Positions 16,447 to 24,776 of a stretch of 64,000 bases of DNA are shown here, in pieces. How positions within the stretch are numbered: position 1 is the first letter of the stretch; the number at the start of each line of letters is the position of its first letter. This stretch comes from Algoriphagus antarcticus (GTDB lineage Bacteria > Bacteroidota > Bacteroidia > Cytophagales > Cyclobacteriaceae): contig NZ_MSSW01000009.1 of NCBI RefSeq assembly GCF_002150685.1, positions 62,001 to 126,000 of the forward strand, in the 5' to 3' direction. Position numbers and translations under genes: made by a program. Below the pieces are notes generated by a model. It ran no database searches. It saw nothing but the letters and a program-made list of their open reading frames with translations, and had not been told where the DNA came from.

Positions 16447-18339
16447 ATGAATGGATTTTTAGTAAATGCCATCTTATATATCTTAGCTGCAATTATCTGC
16501 GTTCCCGTAGCCAAAAAGCTTGGAATGGGTTCTGTACTGGGTTATTTGATTGCGGGGATTCTTATTGGCCCATATCTGCTGGGCTTCATTACAAACGAAG
16601 GACAAGGCCAGGATATCATGCACGCCACAGAGTTTGGAGTAGTGATGATGCTCTTTCTTATCGGCTTGGAATTAGAGCCGAGAAATCTCTGGAAAATGCG
16701 TCGATTGATTCTCCAAGTCGGGTTGAGTCAAGTCGTGGTTACTGCCGCATTGATTTTTGGATTTGGTTTGCTCCTCGATGTTCAATGGCAAATATCCTTA
16801 GCAATAGGCCTTTCTATGGCACTATCTTCTACTGCTATAGTTCTTCAATCGCTCAAGGAAAAGAATCAAATGAACAGTCCGAGTGGGAGACTTTCATTTG
16901 GGGTATTGCTAATGCAGGACATTGCGGTCATTCCTATTCTAGCTCTTTTACCATTGCTGATTACCGGTGATCCTGCCCCATCTGCTGACACCGCGGGAAT
17001 GAATGGGTTGATTGATAGTTTACCAGGCTGGGCACAAACCTTATCTATTTTCGGAGCTATCGGCATTGTCGTTCTTCTCGGACAGTTTGGGTTTGGCCCG
17101 CTTCTGAACTGGGTAGCAAAAAGTAGGTTGCGGGAATTGTTTACTGCGTCAGCTCTACTGATCGTAGTTGGAATATCCTTCTTGATGGAATTAGTAGGTT
17201 TGAGCCCTGCTTTGGGAGCTTTTCTGGCTGGCGTCATTCTCGCAAATTCCCCCTACAGACATGCATTGGAATCGGATTTGGAGCCGTTCAAGGGATTGCT
17301 TCTCGGGCTTTTCTTTATGGCTGTAGGATCTACGATCAACTTCAGTTTGATCTTCAATAACGCTTCGACTGTCATTTCACTAACTCTGGGGATTATAGTT
17401 TTAAAGACCGTTATCCTTCTGGTGATAGGCAAATCCAAGAATTTAGGAATTACAAGTAATCTTAGCTTTGCGATAGGGCTCTGCCAAGTAGGGGAATTCT
17501 CTTTTGTCACCTATGCTTTTGCGTTACAGCTTGGCATTTTCGACCAATCTATCTCGGACACGCTCATGGCTGTTACCGCTTTGAGCATGACCATCACTCC
17601 TATCCTTACGGTTCTACTTGATAAAGTAATCAATCCGGCCATTAACAAAACTCATAAAACCATTGAACCAGAAATGGACAGCATCGATGAGCACAATAAG
17701 GTGATTCTCGTTGGCTTTGGTCATTTCGGATCTACGCTAGGACGTTTTCTAAGAGCAAATGGCGTAGAAGCTACTATTTTGGATGCTGATCCTGAGCGGG
17801 TAGAATATCTGAGAAAAATGGGATTCAAAGTGTATTTTGGAGATGGGACACGAGGAGAATTACTACATTCTGCTGGAGCTGCTGAAGCATCAATACTAAT
17901 TTCTGCCATCGACAATACAGAATACAGTCTCAAGCTAGTGAAGCTTTGTAAAGAGGAATTTCCGCATTTGGAAGTGATGATTCGTGCAAAGAATAGATTC
18001 GATGCCTTTGAACTCATGGAAATGGGTGTGAAGAATATTTACAGAGAACATCTGGATACCTCTATTCGCATGGGAGAAGATGTTCTGAAAAAGCTAGGAT
18101 TCAGAGCTCACACGGTAAATCGATTGGCAAAGCAATTTCGGGATTACGATGAAAGTGCACTAAAAGTATTGGTGAATTTCAAAGACAATCAAGACGAATA
18201 CATATCCAAAAGCCGCCAGCAAATAGAAATGCAGGAAAGTCTATTATCTGGCGAATTAATGAGGAAGTTTTCTGTAAATGATCATACTTGGGACAGCGAC
18301 GCTATTAAAGAAGCGGTAAATAAGGATGGAAATACCTGA
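16447..18339 (+). CDS. KefB/KefC-type K+/H+ antiporter (CPA2) with TrkA-N domain
   Basis: 630 residues. Residues ~1-395 form the CPA2 membrane domain with ~12-13 helices (GSVLGYLIAGILIGPYLLG; ALSSTAIVLQSL; GVLLMQDIAVIPILALLPLL, containing the QD motif). Residues ~417-540 form a TrkA-N/RCK domain with the NAD-binding VGFGHFGSTLG (Rossmann glycines ~423-428) and ILDADPERVE. Known relatives exchange K+ for H+ and protect the cytosol during electrophile stress. With the adjacent KefF-like gene it forms a two-gene operon. Confidence 0.92.
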   Translation: MNGFLVNAILYILAAIICVPVAKKLGMGSVLGYLIAGILIGPYLLGFITNEGQGQDIMHATEFGVVMMLFLIGLELEPRNLWKMRRLILQVGLSQVVVTAALIFGFGLLLDVQWQISLAIGLSMALSSTAIVLQSLKEKNQMNSPSGRLSFGVLLMQDIAVIPILALLPLLITGDPAPSADTAGMNGLIDSLPGWAQTLSIFGAIGIVVLLGQFGFGPLLNWVAKSRLRELFTASALLIVVGISFLMELVGLSPALGAFLAGVILANSPYRHALESDLEPFKGLLLGLFFMAVGSTINFSLIFNNASTVISLTLGIIVLKTVILLVIGKSKNLGITSNLSFAIGLCQVGEFSFVTYAFALQLGIFDQSISDTLMAVTALSMTITPILTVLLDKVINPAINKTHKTIEPEMDSIDEHNKVILVGFGHFGSTLGRFLRANGVEATILDADPERVEYLRKMGFKVYFGDGTRGELLHSAGAAEASILISAIDNTEYSLKLVKLCKEEFPHLEVMIRAKNRFDAFELMEMGVKNIYREHLDTSIRMGEDVLKKLGFRAHTVNRLAKQFRDYDESALKVLVNFKDNQDEYISKSRQQIEMQESLLSGELMRKFSVNDHTWDSDAIKEAVNKDGNT

Positions 18340-18620
18340 GAAATTGCACAAAGCATTAGTACGATACTTTTTACTAAATCCATCAGACGGACTTGGTTCG
18401 TAAATGCTAAGTAATTGATTCATCTAGCTACCAGTCAAATTATTAGATAGAAAAATTAACAACCCTATTTAATGTTAAGTTTCTAGTTCACAGTAGCGAA
18501 TCTACAACCATTCACGTTATTTCAATTATTGGAAACTATGTAACCCATTTCGCGTTGTGAAGGACGGTCAGTTTGAAAATTAGCATTTCCAATGATTCTT
18601 AACTCTATTAAATAGCAACT

Positions 18621-18869
18621 ATGAACCAACATTTTACTCTATTGAAAAAAGCCATCGAGGTATTTCACTCTTATGGCATCACACTGATAGGTCAGCATAA
18701 GAATGCTGACTTCATCCAGCAATTGCAGATGGATCCCATTTTTATCAATGGCCTGATTTTCGAGCTAGAATACCAACTTCAGGTCATTTTTCAGGAAGAA
18801 AAACTAGGATCTGTGCATACGCCAAAGGATTTGATAGCTCTCCTTTTCAATATCCCTCAGGAAAATTGA
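18621..18869 (+). CDS. acyl-carrier-protein-like small protein lacking the phosphopantetheine serine
   Basis: 82 residues, mainly helical. The segment from DFIQQLQMDPIFING to the end aligns by eye with an ACP: DPIFINGLIFELEYQL sits where ACPs have DSLDxVELVMxLEEEF, followed by HTPKDLIALLF in place of the T..D....I helix. The attachment serine of DSL is replaced (DP), so normal phosphopantetheinylation should be impossible. It may bind a partner through the ACP fold or be a relic. It has its own very strong terminator and no adjacent fatty-acid gene. Inference from pattern only. Confidence 0.55.
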   Translation: MNQHFTLLKKAIEVFHSYGITLIGQHKNADFIQQLQMDPIFINGLIFELEYQLQVIFQEEKLGSVHTPKDLIALLFNIPQEN

Positions 18870-18881
18870 TATAAGAACTTA

Positions 18882-18931
18882 ATCAACTAAAAAAGGCCGT
18901 TTTGATTTCAAAACGGCCTTTTTTAGTTGAT
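18882..18931. terminator. strong rho-independent terminator, perfect 24-bp stem
   Basis: Both arms match over 24 bp (left arm ATCAACTAAAAAAGGCCGTT..., right arm its complement) with only a 2-nt tip. GC-rich core GGCCGTTTTGA plus A/T tracts on both flanks, so it can act in both directions. Confidence 0.9.
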
Positions 18932-19124
18932 ACTATTTTGGTCAAGTGCTTTTAAAATTGTACTATAAGTTTGTTCGGTTGATTGCACGGTTCGAGATAC
19001 AAGCACGGTAGATCTTAATCTCGACTTAGGTCGTGAATAGAATTCGCATTAGAGCATGCAGGGACGCGGAGCAACTTGAGCTTACGTCGATTTATGCGGG
19101 AATACATATAATACTATCATTAAA

Positions 19125-19337
19125 ATGGAAAAGAAAAAACTCACTGGCACCATCCGAAAAAACATACAAATCGATAGCGAAGTCACAATTGTGCAAAAGC
19201 ACCACCAACGAACTGGCGAACTCACCGAAGGTTTTGTGAAGAAAATTCTCACCTCCTCACCTACACATCACCATGGTATAAAAGTGATGTTGGAAACTGG
19301 CGAGGTGGGTCGAGTCGTTGATGTAATTGTAGAGTAA
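19125..19337 (+). CDS. YwbE family protein (DUF2196)
   Basis: 70 residues closely matching the YwbE family: RKNIQIDSEVTIVQKHHQRTG, then LTEGFVKKILTSSPTHHHG, IKVMLETGEVGRVVDV. The conserved order 'G..V.IV.K..QRTG.LT.G.V..IL..S..HPHGIKV.L..G..GRV' is unmistakable. It is probably a small beta-barrel (KOW/SH3-like) cytosolic protein; its function is unknown. The start is the ATG of MEKKKL. Confidence 0.9.
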   Translation: MEKKKLTGTIRKNIQIDSEVTIVQKHHQRTGELTEGFVKKILTSSPTHHHGIKVMLETGEVGRVVDVIVE

Positions 19338-19567
19338 CATGAGTGGTAAAAACGTGGTAGTTAATATGACAAAAATCACTTTGTAATAAGAGATTGATTG
19401 GTTATTCTCATCAGAATAGCGGATATTTTTGTCCTTTAATAATAAAAACAACAGGCAAAATAGTTACACAAGCTTTCAGAAAGATTTACAAGAATGAGAA
19501 CTAATCCTCCTTTCTTTCAAGAAGACAAATGTAATTTTTAATTAATGACCATTTTAAATGATTGATT

Positions 19568-21022
19568 ATGAAATATCGATTAGAAAGTAGGTTAATAATG
19601 ATCCTAATGCTAGGTTCAATTATTTCTCTAGCAGGATGTAATGGGAATAGCCATGAAAATGGTGAAAGCTCCATGGACATCGAAGTAAACGGTAAGATCA
19701 ATGCTCAACTTACCAGTCCTCCATTTGTTCCAGATCCTATAGGTAGCCGTCCTGCTAAACAAGTAATTGTGGACATGGAAATACTAGAGCAAGAAGGTCA
19801 AATGGCAAATGGAGTCAGTTACATCTATTGGACATTTGGAGGATCTGTTCCCGGAAGTTTTATCCGAACAAGAGTGGGCGATGAGGTGGAGTTTACGCTT
19901 AAAAACCACCCAGACAACAAACTACCCCACAATATTGACCTTCACGCTGTGACAGGACCAGGAGGTGGAGCTTCTTCATCTTTTGTAGCTCCAGGTCATG
20001 AGATCACTTTCTCTTTCAAAACTCTAAATCCAGGACTCTATGTCTATCACTGTGCTACCGCACCAGTAGGGATGCACATTGCAAATGGAATGTATGGGTT
20101 GATTTTGGTAGAACCAGCTGGTGGATATCCTAAAGTAGATAAGGAATACTATATCATGCAGGGTGACTTCTATACCAAAGGCAATAATGGAGAACCAGGT
20201 CTTCAACCTTTTGATATGCAAAAAGCAATCGATGAACATGCCGATTATGTGGTTTTCAACGGTGCCACAGATGCGCTAACAGGTGACAATGCAATCACAG
20301 CAGAAGTTGGAGAAACTATACGACTGTTTGTGGGAAATGGTGGACCCAATTTAACTTCTTCATTCCACGTGATTGGAGAGATATTCGACAAAGTGTATGT
20401 GGAAGGCGGAAAATTGATCAATCATGATGTACAAACGACTCTTATTCCTGCGGGAGGAGCTGCAATTGTAGAGTTTAAAGTAGAAGCCCCTGGCACATTT
20501 GTATTGGTTGATCACGCAATTTTCAGAGCATTCAACAAAGGTGCACTTGGCATGCTAAAAGTAACAGGTGAGGATAATCCCTCCGTATATTCAGGCACTA
20601 TCCAAGAAGGAATTTACCAGCCGGAAGGCGGCATAATCCAAACTATGCCTGGCAACAAAGGCGCTCCTGAAGCCCCTATAGCACAGTCTGTGTCTGAAAG
20701 AATTGAGATGGGAAAGCAGATTTATGCTAGAACTTGCCTGGCCTGCCACCAAGAAGAAGGTCAAGGTATTCCAAACGCCTTTCCTCCCTTAGCCAAAGCT
20801 GACTATCTCAATGATGATGTAGAGCGCGCTATTGCCATAGTGCTTCACGGAAAAACTGGCGAAATAACAGTTAATGGCAAAAATTACAACTCAGTAATGA
20901 CTGCCCAATCACTTACTGATGAACAAGTGGCAAATGTATTGACCTACGTTTACAGTAGCTGGGGAAATAGCGGTGTTGAAGTAACACCTACAATGGTAAC
21001 TAAAGTGAAAAGTTCGCATTAA
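19568..21022 (+). CDS. nirK: copper nitrite reductase (AniA-type) with C-terminal cytochrome c domain
   Basis: Reduces nitrite to NO. 484 residues; lipoprotein signal (SLAGC), so anchored to a membrane on the periplasmic/outer side. Two cupredoxin domains carry the copper ligands: H121 and H126 in HNIDLHA, H161-C162 in [16 protein letters not shown] (with H170 and M175), and H267 in SFHVIGE. This matches the Neisseria AniA subgroup. Residues ~375-484 add a class I cytochrome c with CLACH at 390-394, an internal electron donor. I chose the ATG (MKYRLES) over an in-frame TTG two codons earlier. First gene of nirK-nirV-SCO; a TAnnTTTG match at 19424-19431 is a weak promoter candidate and no FNR-type palindrome was recognised. 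Confidence 0.95.
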   Translation: MKYRLESRLIMILMLGSIISLAGCNGNSHENGESSMDIEVNGKINAQLTSPPFVPDPIGSRPAKQVIVDMEILEQEGQMANGVSYIYWTFGGSVPGSFIRTRVGDEVEFTLKNHPDNKLPHNIDLHAVTGPGGGASSSFVAPGHEITFSFKTLNPGLYVYHCATAPVGMHIANGMYGLILVEPAGGYPKVDKEYYIMQGDFYTKGNNGEPGLQPFDMQKAIDEHADYVVFNGATDALTGDNAITAEVGETIRLFVGNGGPNLTSSFHVIGEIFDKVYVEGGKLINHDVQTTLIPAGGAAIVEFKVEAPGTFVLVDHAIFRAFNKGALGMLKVTGEDNPSVYSGTIQEGIYQPEGGIIQTMPGNKGAPEAPIAQSVSERIEMGKQIYARTCLACHQEEGQGIPNAFPPLAKADYLNDDVERAIAIVLHGKTGEITVNGKNYNSVMTAQSLTDEQVANVLTYVYSSWGNSGVEVTPTMVTKVKSSH

Positions 21023-21027
21023 ATGAA

Positions 21028-21801
21028 ATGGTTAAATTAAAGTATATCATCGCTTTCTTGGGTTTGTTCAGCTTATCCCTCACAGGAATTTGCCAAACAC
21101 CGACAGCCATGAAACCAATTAAAGGGGGGACAATGCTCCCCCTTTATGGTTTGGATTCGAGTAAGGTATGGGTAGATGATTTCTTGCTGGATGAATATCC
21201 TGTCACAAATCAGCAGTACCTTGACTTTGTCAAAAATTATCCAGAATGGCAGAAATTCAATGTGAAGTCAATCTTCGCCGACGGAAATTACCTATATAAT
21301 TGGCGGGGAAATCGTCAGTTAGGCGAAAACATGAATCCCAATTCCCCTATCACCAATGTGTCTTGGTTCGCGGCAAAAGCCTTTTGCGCTTGCCAGGACA
21401 AACGCTTGCCTTCTGTAGATGAATGGGAACTGGCCGCCAAAGCAAATGAGACCAAGCCGAATGCTGAAAATGATAGCTTGTTCAACCAGCGAATAATAGA
21501 ATCCTACGAGACACCAAACACCTATTCCAAGACAGTCGGGAGTACCTATCAAAACTACTGGGGAGTCTATGATATGCATGGACTAGTCTGGGAATGGACT
21601 AGCGATTTCAACAGTGTATTAATATCTGGAGAATCACGTCAAGACGGTGATGCGGATAGAAACCTTTTTTGTGCGGGTGCTGCTATCAGCGCGAGCAATC
21701 TCCGTGACTATGCTGCTTTTATGCGCTATGCCTTCAGAGGGAGTATTAAAGCCGATTACAATATTAAAAACCTAGGTTTTAGGTGCGCAAGAACAAACTA
21801 A
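21028..21801 (+). CDS. nirV: NirV-like SUMF1/formylglycine-generating-enzyme-fold protein
   Basis: 257 residues with a signal peptide (ending about TGICQ). SUMF1-domain hallmarks: DFLLDEYPVTNQQYLDFV, PITNVSWFAAKAFCACQDKRLPSVDEWELAA, YDMHGLVWEWTSDF and NLGFRCART at the very end. Proteins of this fold are regularly encoded next to nirK and called NirV; their exact role in nitrite reductase maturation is not settled. It starts 6 bp after the nirK stop and ends 4 bp before the SCO gene, so co-transcription is nearly certain. Confidence 0.88.
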   Translation: MVKLKYIIAFLGLFSLSLTGICQTPTAMKPIKGGTMLPLYGLDSSKVWVDDFLLDEYPVTNQQYLDFVKNYPEWQKFNVKSIFADGNYLYNWRGNRQLGENMNPNSPITNVSWFAAKAFCACQDKRLPSVDEWELAAKANETKPNAENDSLFNQRIIESYETPNTYSKTVGSTYQNYWGVYDMHGLVWEWTSDFNSVLISGESRQDGDADRNLFCAGAAISASNLRDYAAFMRYAFRGSIKADYNIKNLGFRCARTN

Positions 21802-21805
21802 TATC

Positions 21806-22504
21806 ATGAAAATCAAGTATCTCACCCAGCTGCTCAGTTTAGTTCTTTTGGTAAATCTATTTGCCTGTCAAAAGCAAAATGACTCTTCAGAACAGTACAT
21901 CTGTCCTATGAAATGCGAAGATCATAAGACCTATGATCATCCCGGAATTTGCCCTGTGTGCAAGATGGATTTGGTGAAAGTAAGCTCAATAAAAGAAGCG
22001 GTTTTGGATGAAGATGGCATCTCTGACAAGTCAATTTTTAATCTTACATCTGAATGGAAAACTCAGAACAATGAGACAATTCATCTGAATGATCTCAAAG
22101 GAAAAGTGATGGTAGTAGTGATGATCTATACTTCATGCGAAGCTGCTTGCCCTAGACTAGTTGCAGACATGCGAAATATCTACGCCAAAGTAGATAATCC
22201 AGCTGTTGACTATCTATTGGTAAGTATAGATCCTGAGAAAGATACTCCTGAAAAATTGAAAGCTTATGCAAAAGAGGAACACTTGGACGGTGACCAATGG
22301 ATCTTGCTACAAGGAGGTCTGGACGATGTGAGAGAATTCTCAAATGTACTCTCCATGAAATACAAGAAAATTTCTCCTATCGACTTTTCGCATACCAATA
22401 TCATTTCTGTGTTTGACAAAAATGGCGTGTTACACTATCAGCAAGAAGGTCTGGGTATGAGTAATGATAAACTTGTAGAGGAAGTGAAAAACCTTAACAA
22501 ATGA
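21806..22504 (+). CDS. SCO1/SenC copper chaperone lipoprotein with heavy-metal-binding domain
   Basis: 232 residues. Lipobox NLFAC (C21), then a YHS-like heavy-metal-binding domain (YICPMKCEDHKTYDHPGICP, then VCKMDL) at ~30-60, then a thioredoxin-fold SCO domain. The copper-binding CxxxC is in YTSCEAACPRL and the distal histidine in DFSHTNII. SCO proteins deliver copper to Cu sites or act as periplasmic thiol-redox proteins; here the operon position argues for loading NirK. It converges with the DUF1456 gene, with only 5 bp between stops. Confidence 0.92.
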   Translation: MKIKYLTQLLSLVLLVNLFACQKQNDSSEQYICPMKCEDHKTYDHPGICPVCKMDLVKVSSIKEAVLDEDGISDKSIFNLTSEWKTQNNETIHLNDLKGKVMVVVMIYTSCEAACPRLVADMRNIYAKVDNPAVDYLLVSIDPEKDTPEKLKAYAKEEHLDGDQWILLQGGLDDVREFSNVLSMKYKKISPIDFSHTNIISVFDKNGVLHYQQEGLGMSNDKLVEEVKNLNK

Positions 22505-22509
22505 ACCTT

Positions 22510-22977
22510 TTAAGAATCACTAGGTCTAAGTTTCTTTTTTAAACCATTTAAGAAATTTCTTAGAATTTGATCCTTGCACGGGCGGAATTGAGCCTGACTT
22601 GGTTTTCTGAAAAATGCACTCAACTCATGCGGACTGATGTGCATTCCCACAGAAGATAATATTTCCAAGACATCATCTTCTTTCAAATTCAAGGCGATTC
22701 TCAGCTTTCTGAAAATAATATTATTGTTCAGGGTCTTTTCAGGTTTGGGCTCCTCCCCTTCTTTTTTTCCTCTTTTTTCGATAATAAAACCATTTAAAAA
22801 AGCCGCGAGATCTTTATCGATAATGACTTGAAAAAATGGCTCCTCCTCATTTTTTAAAAAATTTGCAACTTCCTCACGCTTGAGATCCAATCCTCCTGCT
22901 TTAAAGATGCTGACCATTTCAGGGTCTTTGAAATTAAAAATATAGCGGATAGTCCGCAAAATGTCTGAATTATTCAT
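22510..22977 (-). CDS. DUF1456 family protein (YehS-like)
   Basis: 155 residues from the ATG of MNNSDILRTIRYIFN. Two copies of the ~65-residue DUF1456 repeat are visible: NNSDILRTIRYIFNFKDPEM with VSIFKAGGLDLKREEVANFL, and NNNIIFRKLRIALNLKEDDV with LEILSSVGMHISPHELSAFF. A longer in-frame reading frame upstream lacks family similarity and contains no better start. Cytosolic, function unknown. It ends tail-to-tail with the SCO gene. Confidence 0.9.
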   Translation of the reverse strand: MNNSDILRTIRYIFNFKDPEMVSIFKAGGLDLKREEVANFLKNEEEPFFQVIIDKDLAAFLNGFIIEKRGKKEGEEPKPEKTLNNNIIFRKLRIALNLKEDDVLEILSSVGMHISPHELSAFFRKPSQAQFRPCKDQILRNFLNGLKKKLRPSDS

Positions 22978-23150
22978 GAATGTAAGATGGCCTGTTTGAT
23001 CACAAAGGTAAGGATGAAAAGGGAATTGCTGGCTGAAATTGAATATTGAAAAATTATTCAGAAAATCATCAATCTGAAATAAAAACAAGAAAAGATAAAC
23101 TTATTGTAGAGTTGTTTGTTGAGAGGGTGTAAAAAAACAACCATTTCAAC

Positions 23151-23696
23151 ATGAAAAAATTAAGATTATTATCATTTGTAGCAGCTGCATCGGTAGCTAC
23201 ATTTGCATTAAGTTGTGACAGCAAATCTACCAGTGAATCAGAAGAGACTGTGACTGAAGTAGTAGAAGAGGCTCCAGCGATGGAAGCACCAAATACTGTC
23301 GTAGACATTGCAATCGGATCTCCTGATCACACTACATTAGTGGCGGCGGTTCAGGCAGCCGACCTAGTAGAAACTTTGAAAGGTGAAGGTCCATTTACTG
23401 TGTTTGCTCCAACAAATGCCGCATTTGATGCACTTCCTGCCGGTACAGTAGATGGATTGCTAAAGCCTGAAGCAAAAGCAGACTTAACTTCAATCTTGAC
23501 CTATCACGTCGTAGCAGGTAATGTAATGTCCAGTGATCTTTCGGATGGCCAAATGGTAACTACATTGAACGGAAAACAATTGAAAGTTACTATTAAGGAT
23601 GGAAAAGTAATGATTGGTGATGCTACTGTTGTAGCAGCTGACCTTGCTGGTTCAAACGGCGTAGTTCACGTGATTGACAAGGTTTTATTACCATAA
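23151..23696 (+). CDS. fasciclin (FAS1) domain lipoprotein
   Basis: 181 residues: lipoprotein signal (FALSC, C22), an acidic Glu/Ser/Thr-rich linker ([20 protein letters not shown]), then one FAS1 domain. Hallmarks are [35 protein letters not shown] (H1 region), [12 protein letters not shown] (YH motif) and [15 protein letters not shown] (H2). FAS1 lipoproteins usually mediate adhesion or sit at the cell surface. It has its own terminator, so monocistronic. Confidence 0.93.
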   Translation: MKKLRLLSFVAAASVATFALSCDSKSTSESEETVTEVVEEAPAMEAPNTVVDIAIGSPDHTTLVAAVQAADLVETLKGEGPFTVFAPTNAAFDALPAGTVDGLLKPEAKADLTSILTYHVVAGNVMSSDLSDGQMVTTLNGKQLKVTIKDGKVMIGDATVVAADLAGSNGVVHVIDKVLLP

Positions 23697-23710
23697 TTAT
23701 ATTTCAATCA

Positions 23711-23748
23711 AAACAAAAAAAGACCGCCGAGGCGGTCTTTTTTTGTTT
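23711..23748. terminator. terminator after the fasciclin gene
   Basis: AAACAAAAAAAGACCGCC and its perfect complement (18-bp arms) around a GA tip, ending in TTTTTTTGTTT. Confidence 0.9.
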
Positions 23749-24091
23749 CTAGCAATTTTGTCCTCACTTACAAATTATCCACAAGATCAATTGGTTTAAA
23801 TCACCAGTCTTGGACTTAAACCAATTCATTCTCCAGATTGCCGTTCATTATCAAAATTGTCAACTAACCAAATCCTAGATAATACTATCCTCGAATTTTT
23901 GCTTTCACTCCCATTTAGAAATATAAATTCAAGATTGTTTATTCCGAAATTTCCTCAACCACCGTACGCGGAGGTTTACTCAGAGTGAGCACTTATTATC
24001 CAAAATACTAAACGGAGGCACTATTCTACCTCAGATAGAAAGCAAACAGCCGAGAAATTACTTTCTCGGCTCTATTATTTTTCATTTTATC
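23749..24091. other. intergenic region
   Basis: About 340 bp between convergent genes with no supported coding sequence. It ends in the terminator hairpin of the PhnB-like gene. Confidence 0.4.
24048..24071. terminator. hairpin at the end of the PhnB-like gene
   Basis: AGCCGAGAAA-TTAC-TTTCTCGGCT, a perfect 10-bp stem. It lies 20 bp past the stop codon of the minus-strand gene and is followed on the plus strand by CTATTATTTTT. Confidence 0.75.
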
Positions 24092-24529
24092 TTATTCTAG
24101 CGAACCTTCCTCAGCAAAACTGATCATCCAATTAATCCCAAACCGATCAGTAAGCATCCCGAAATAGTCACCCCAAAAAGTCTTTTCCATAGTCATCGTC
24201 ACCTTACCATCAGCAGAAAGTTTCTCAAAGAAAGTATCAGCTTTTTCCTTGGAATCGGTGTTTATAGATATAGAGAAATTATTTCCAATAGTAAGTGGCA
24301 CTCCATGCCCGCCAGTATCACTTCCCATCAGCATGCATTCCTTGCTGATCGGCAACCTAATATGCATAATTTGATTTCCAAACTCATCAGCTACAGGATA
24401 GTCGGGGTTAGCGGGCATATCGGAAAACCTGCCCACATGAGAAAACTGGCCTCCAAAAACTGAGCGATAAAAATTGAAGGCATTTTCACAATTCCCTTCA
24501 AAATTCAGGTAAGTGTTTATAGTTGTCAT
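24092..24529 (-). CDS. VOC/PhnB-like (glyoxalase superfamily) protein
   Basis: 145 residues of the PhnB-like VOC subfamily: TYLNFEGNCENAFNFYRSVFGG at the N-terminus, IMHIRLPISKECMLMGSD in the middle, and TFWGDYFGMLTDRFGINWMI near the end, all conserved in PhnB-like proteins of unknown substrate. Despite older annotations as 3-demethylubiquinone methyltransferase, no SAM-binding motif is present. Cytosolic, single gene. Confidence 0.9.
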   Translation of the reverse strand: MTTINTYLNFEGNCENAFNFYRSVFGGQFSHVGRFSDMPANPDYPVADEFGNQIMHIRLPISKECMLMGSDTGGHGVPLTIGNNFSISINTDSKEKADTFFEKLSADGKVTMTMEKTFWGDYFGMLTDRFGINWMISFAEEGSLE

Positions 24530-24776
24530 AGTGTTTTGGGTTTGCTATGGATTAGTATTCAATCGCATACTTTACGGTAAAAAATTAAATTTACTTTAGT
24601 TAGGTTTAATCTACAAGCATAAATTATGTGGTATTTATTTTAAGATCAATTCGATATTTAGCTTGGCTCTTTTTTAAAAGACGCAATAATAAGTTGTAGG
24701 AACATTGTTTAGATGTCTACTATAACTTATTTTTCGAAAAATTCCTGAAAATGTTTACAGGAGTTAGGCTATGAAT

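Noticed and set aside
18960..19080. Possible tRNA around GGTTCGAGATAC
   Set aside because: The T-loop-like word is not matched by acceptor, D-arm or anticodon stems.
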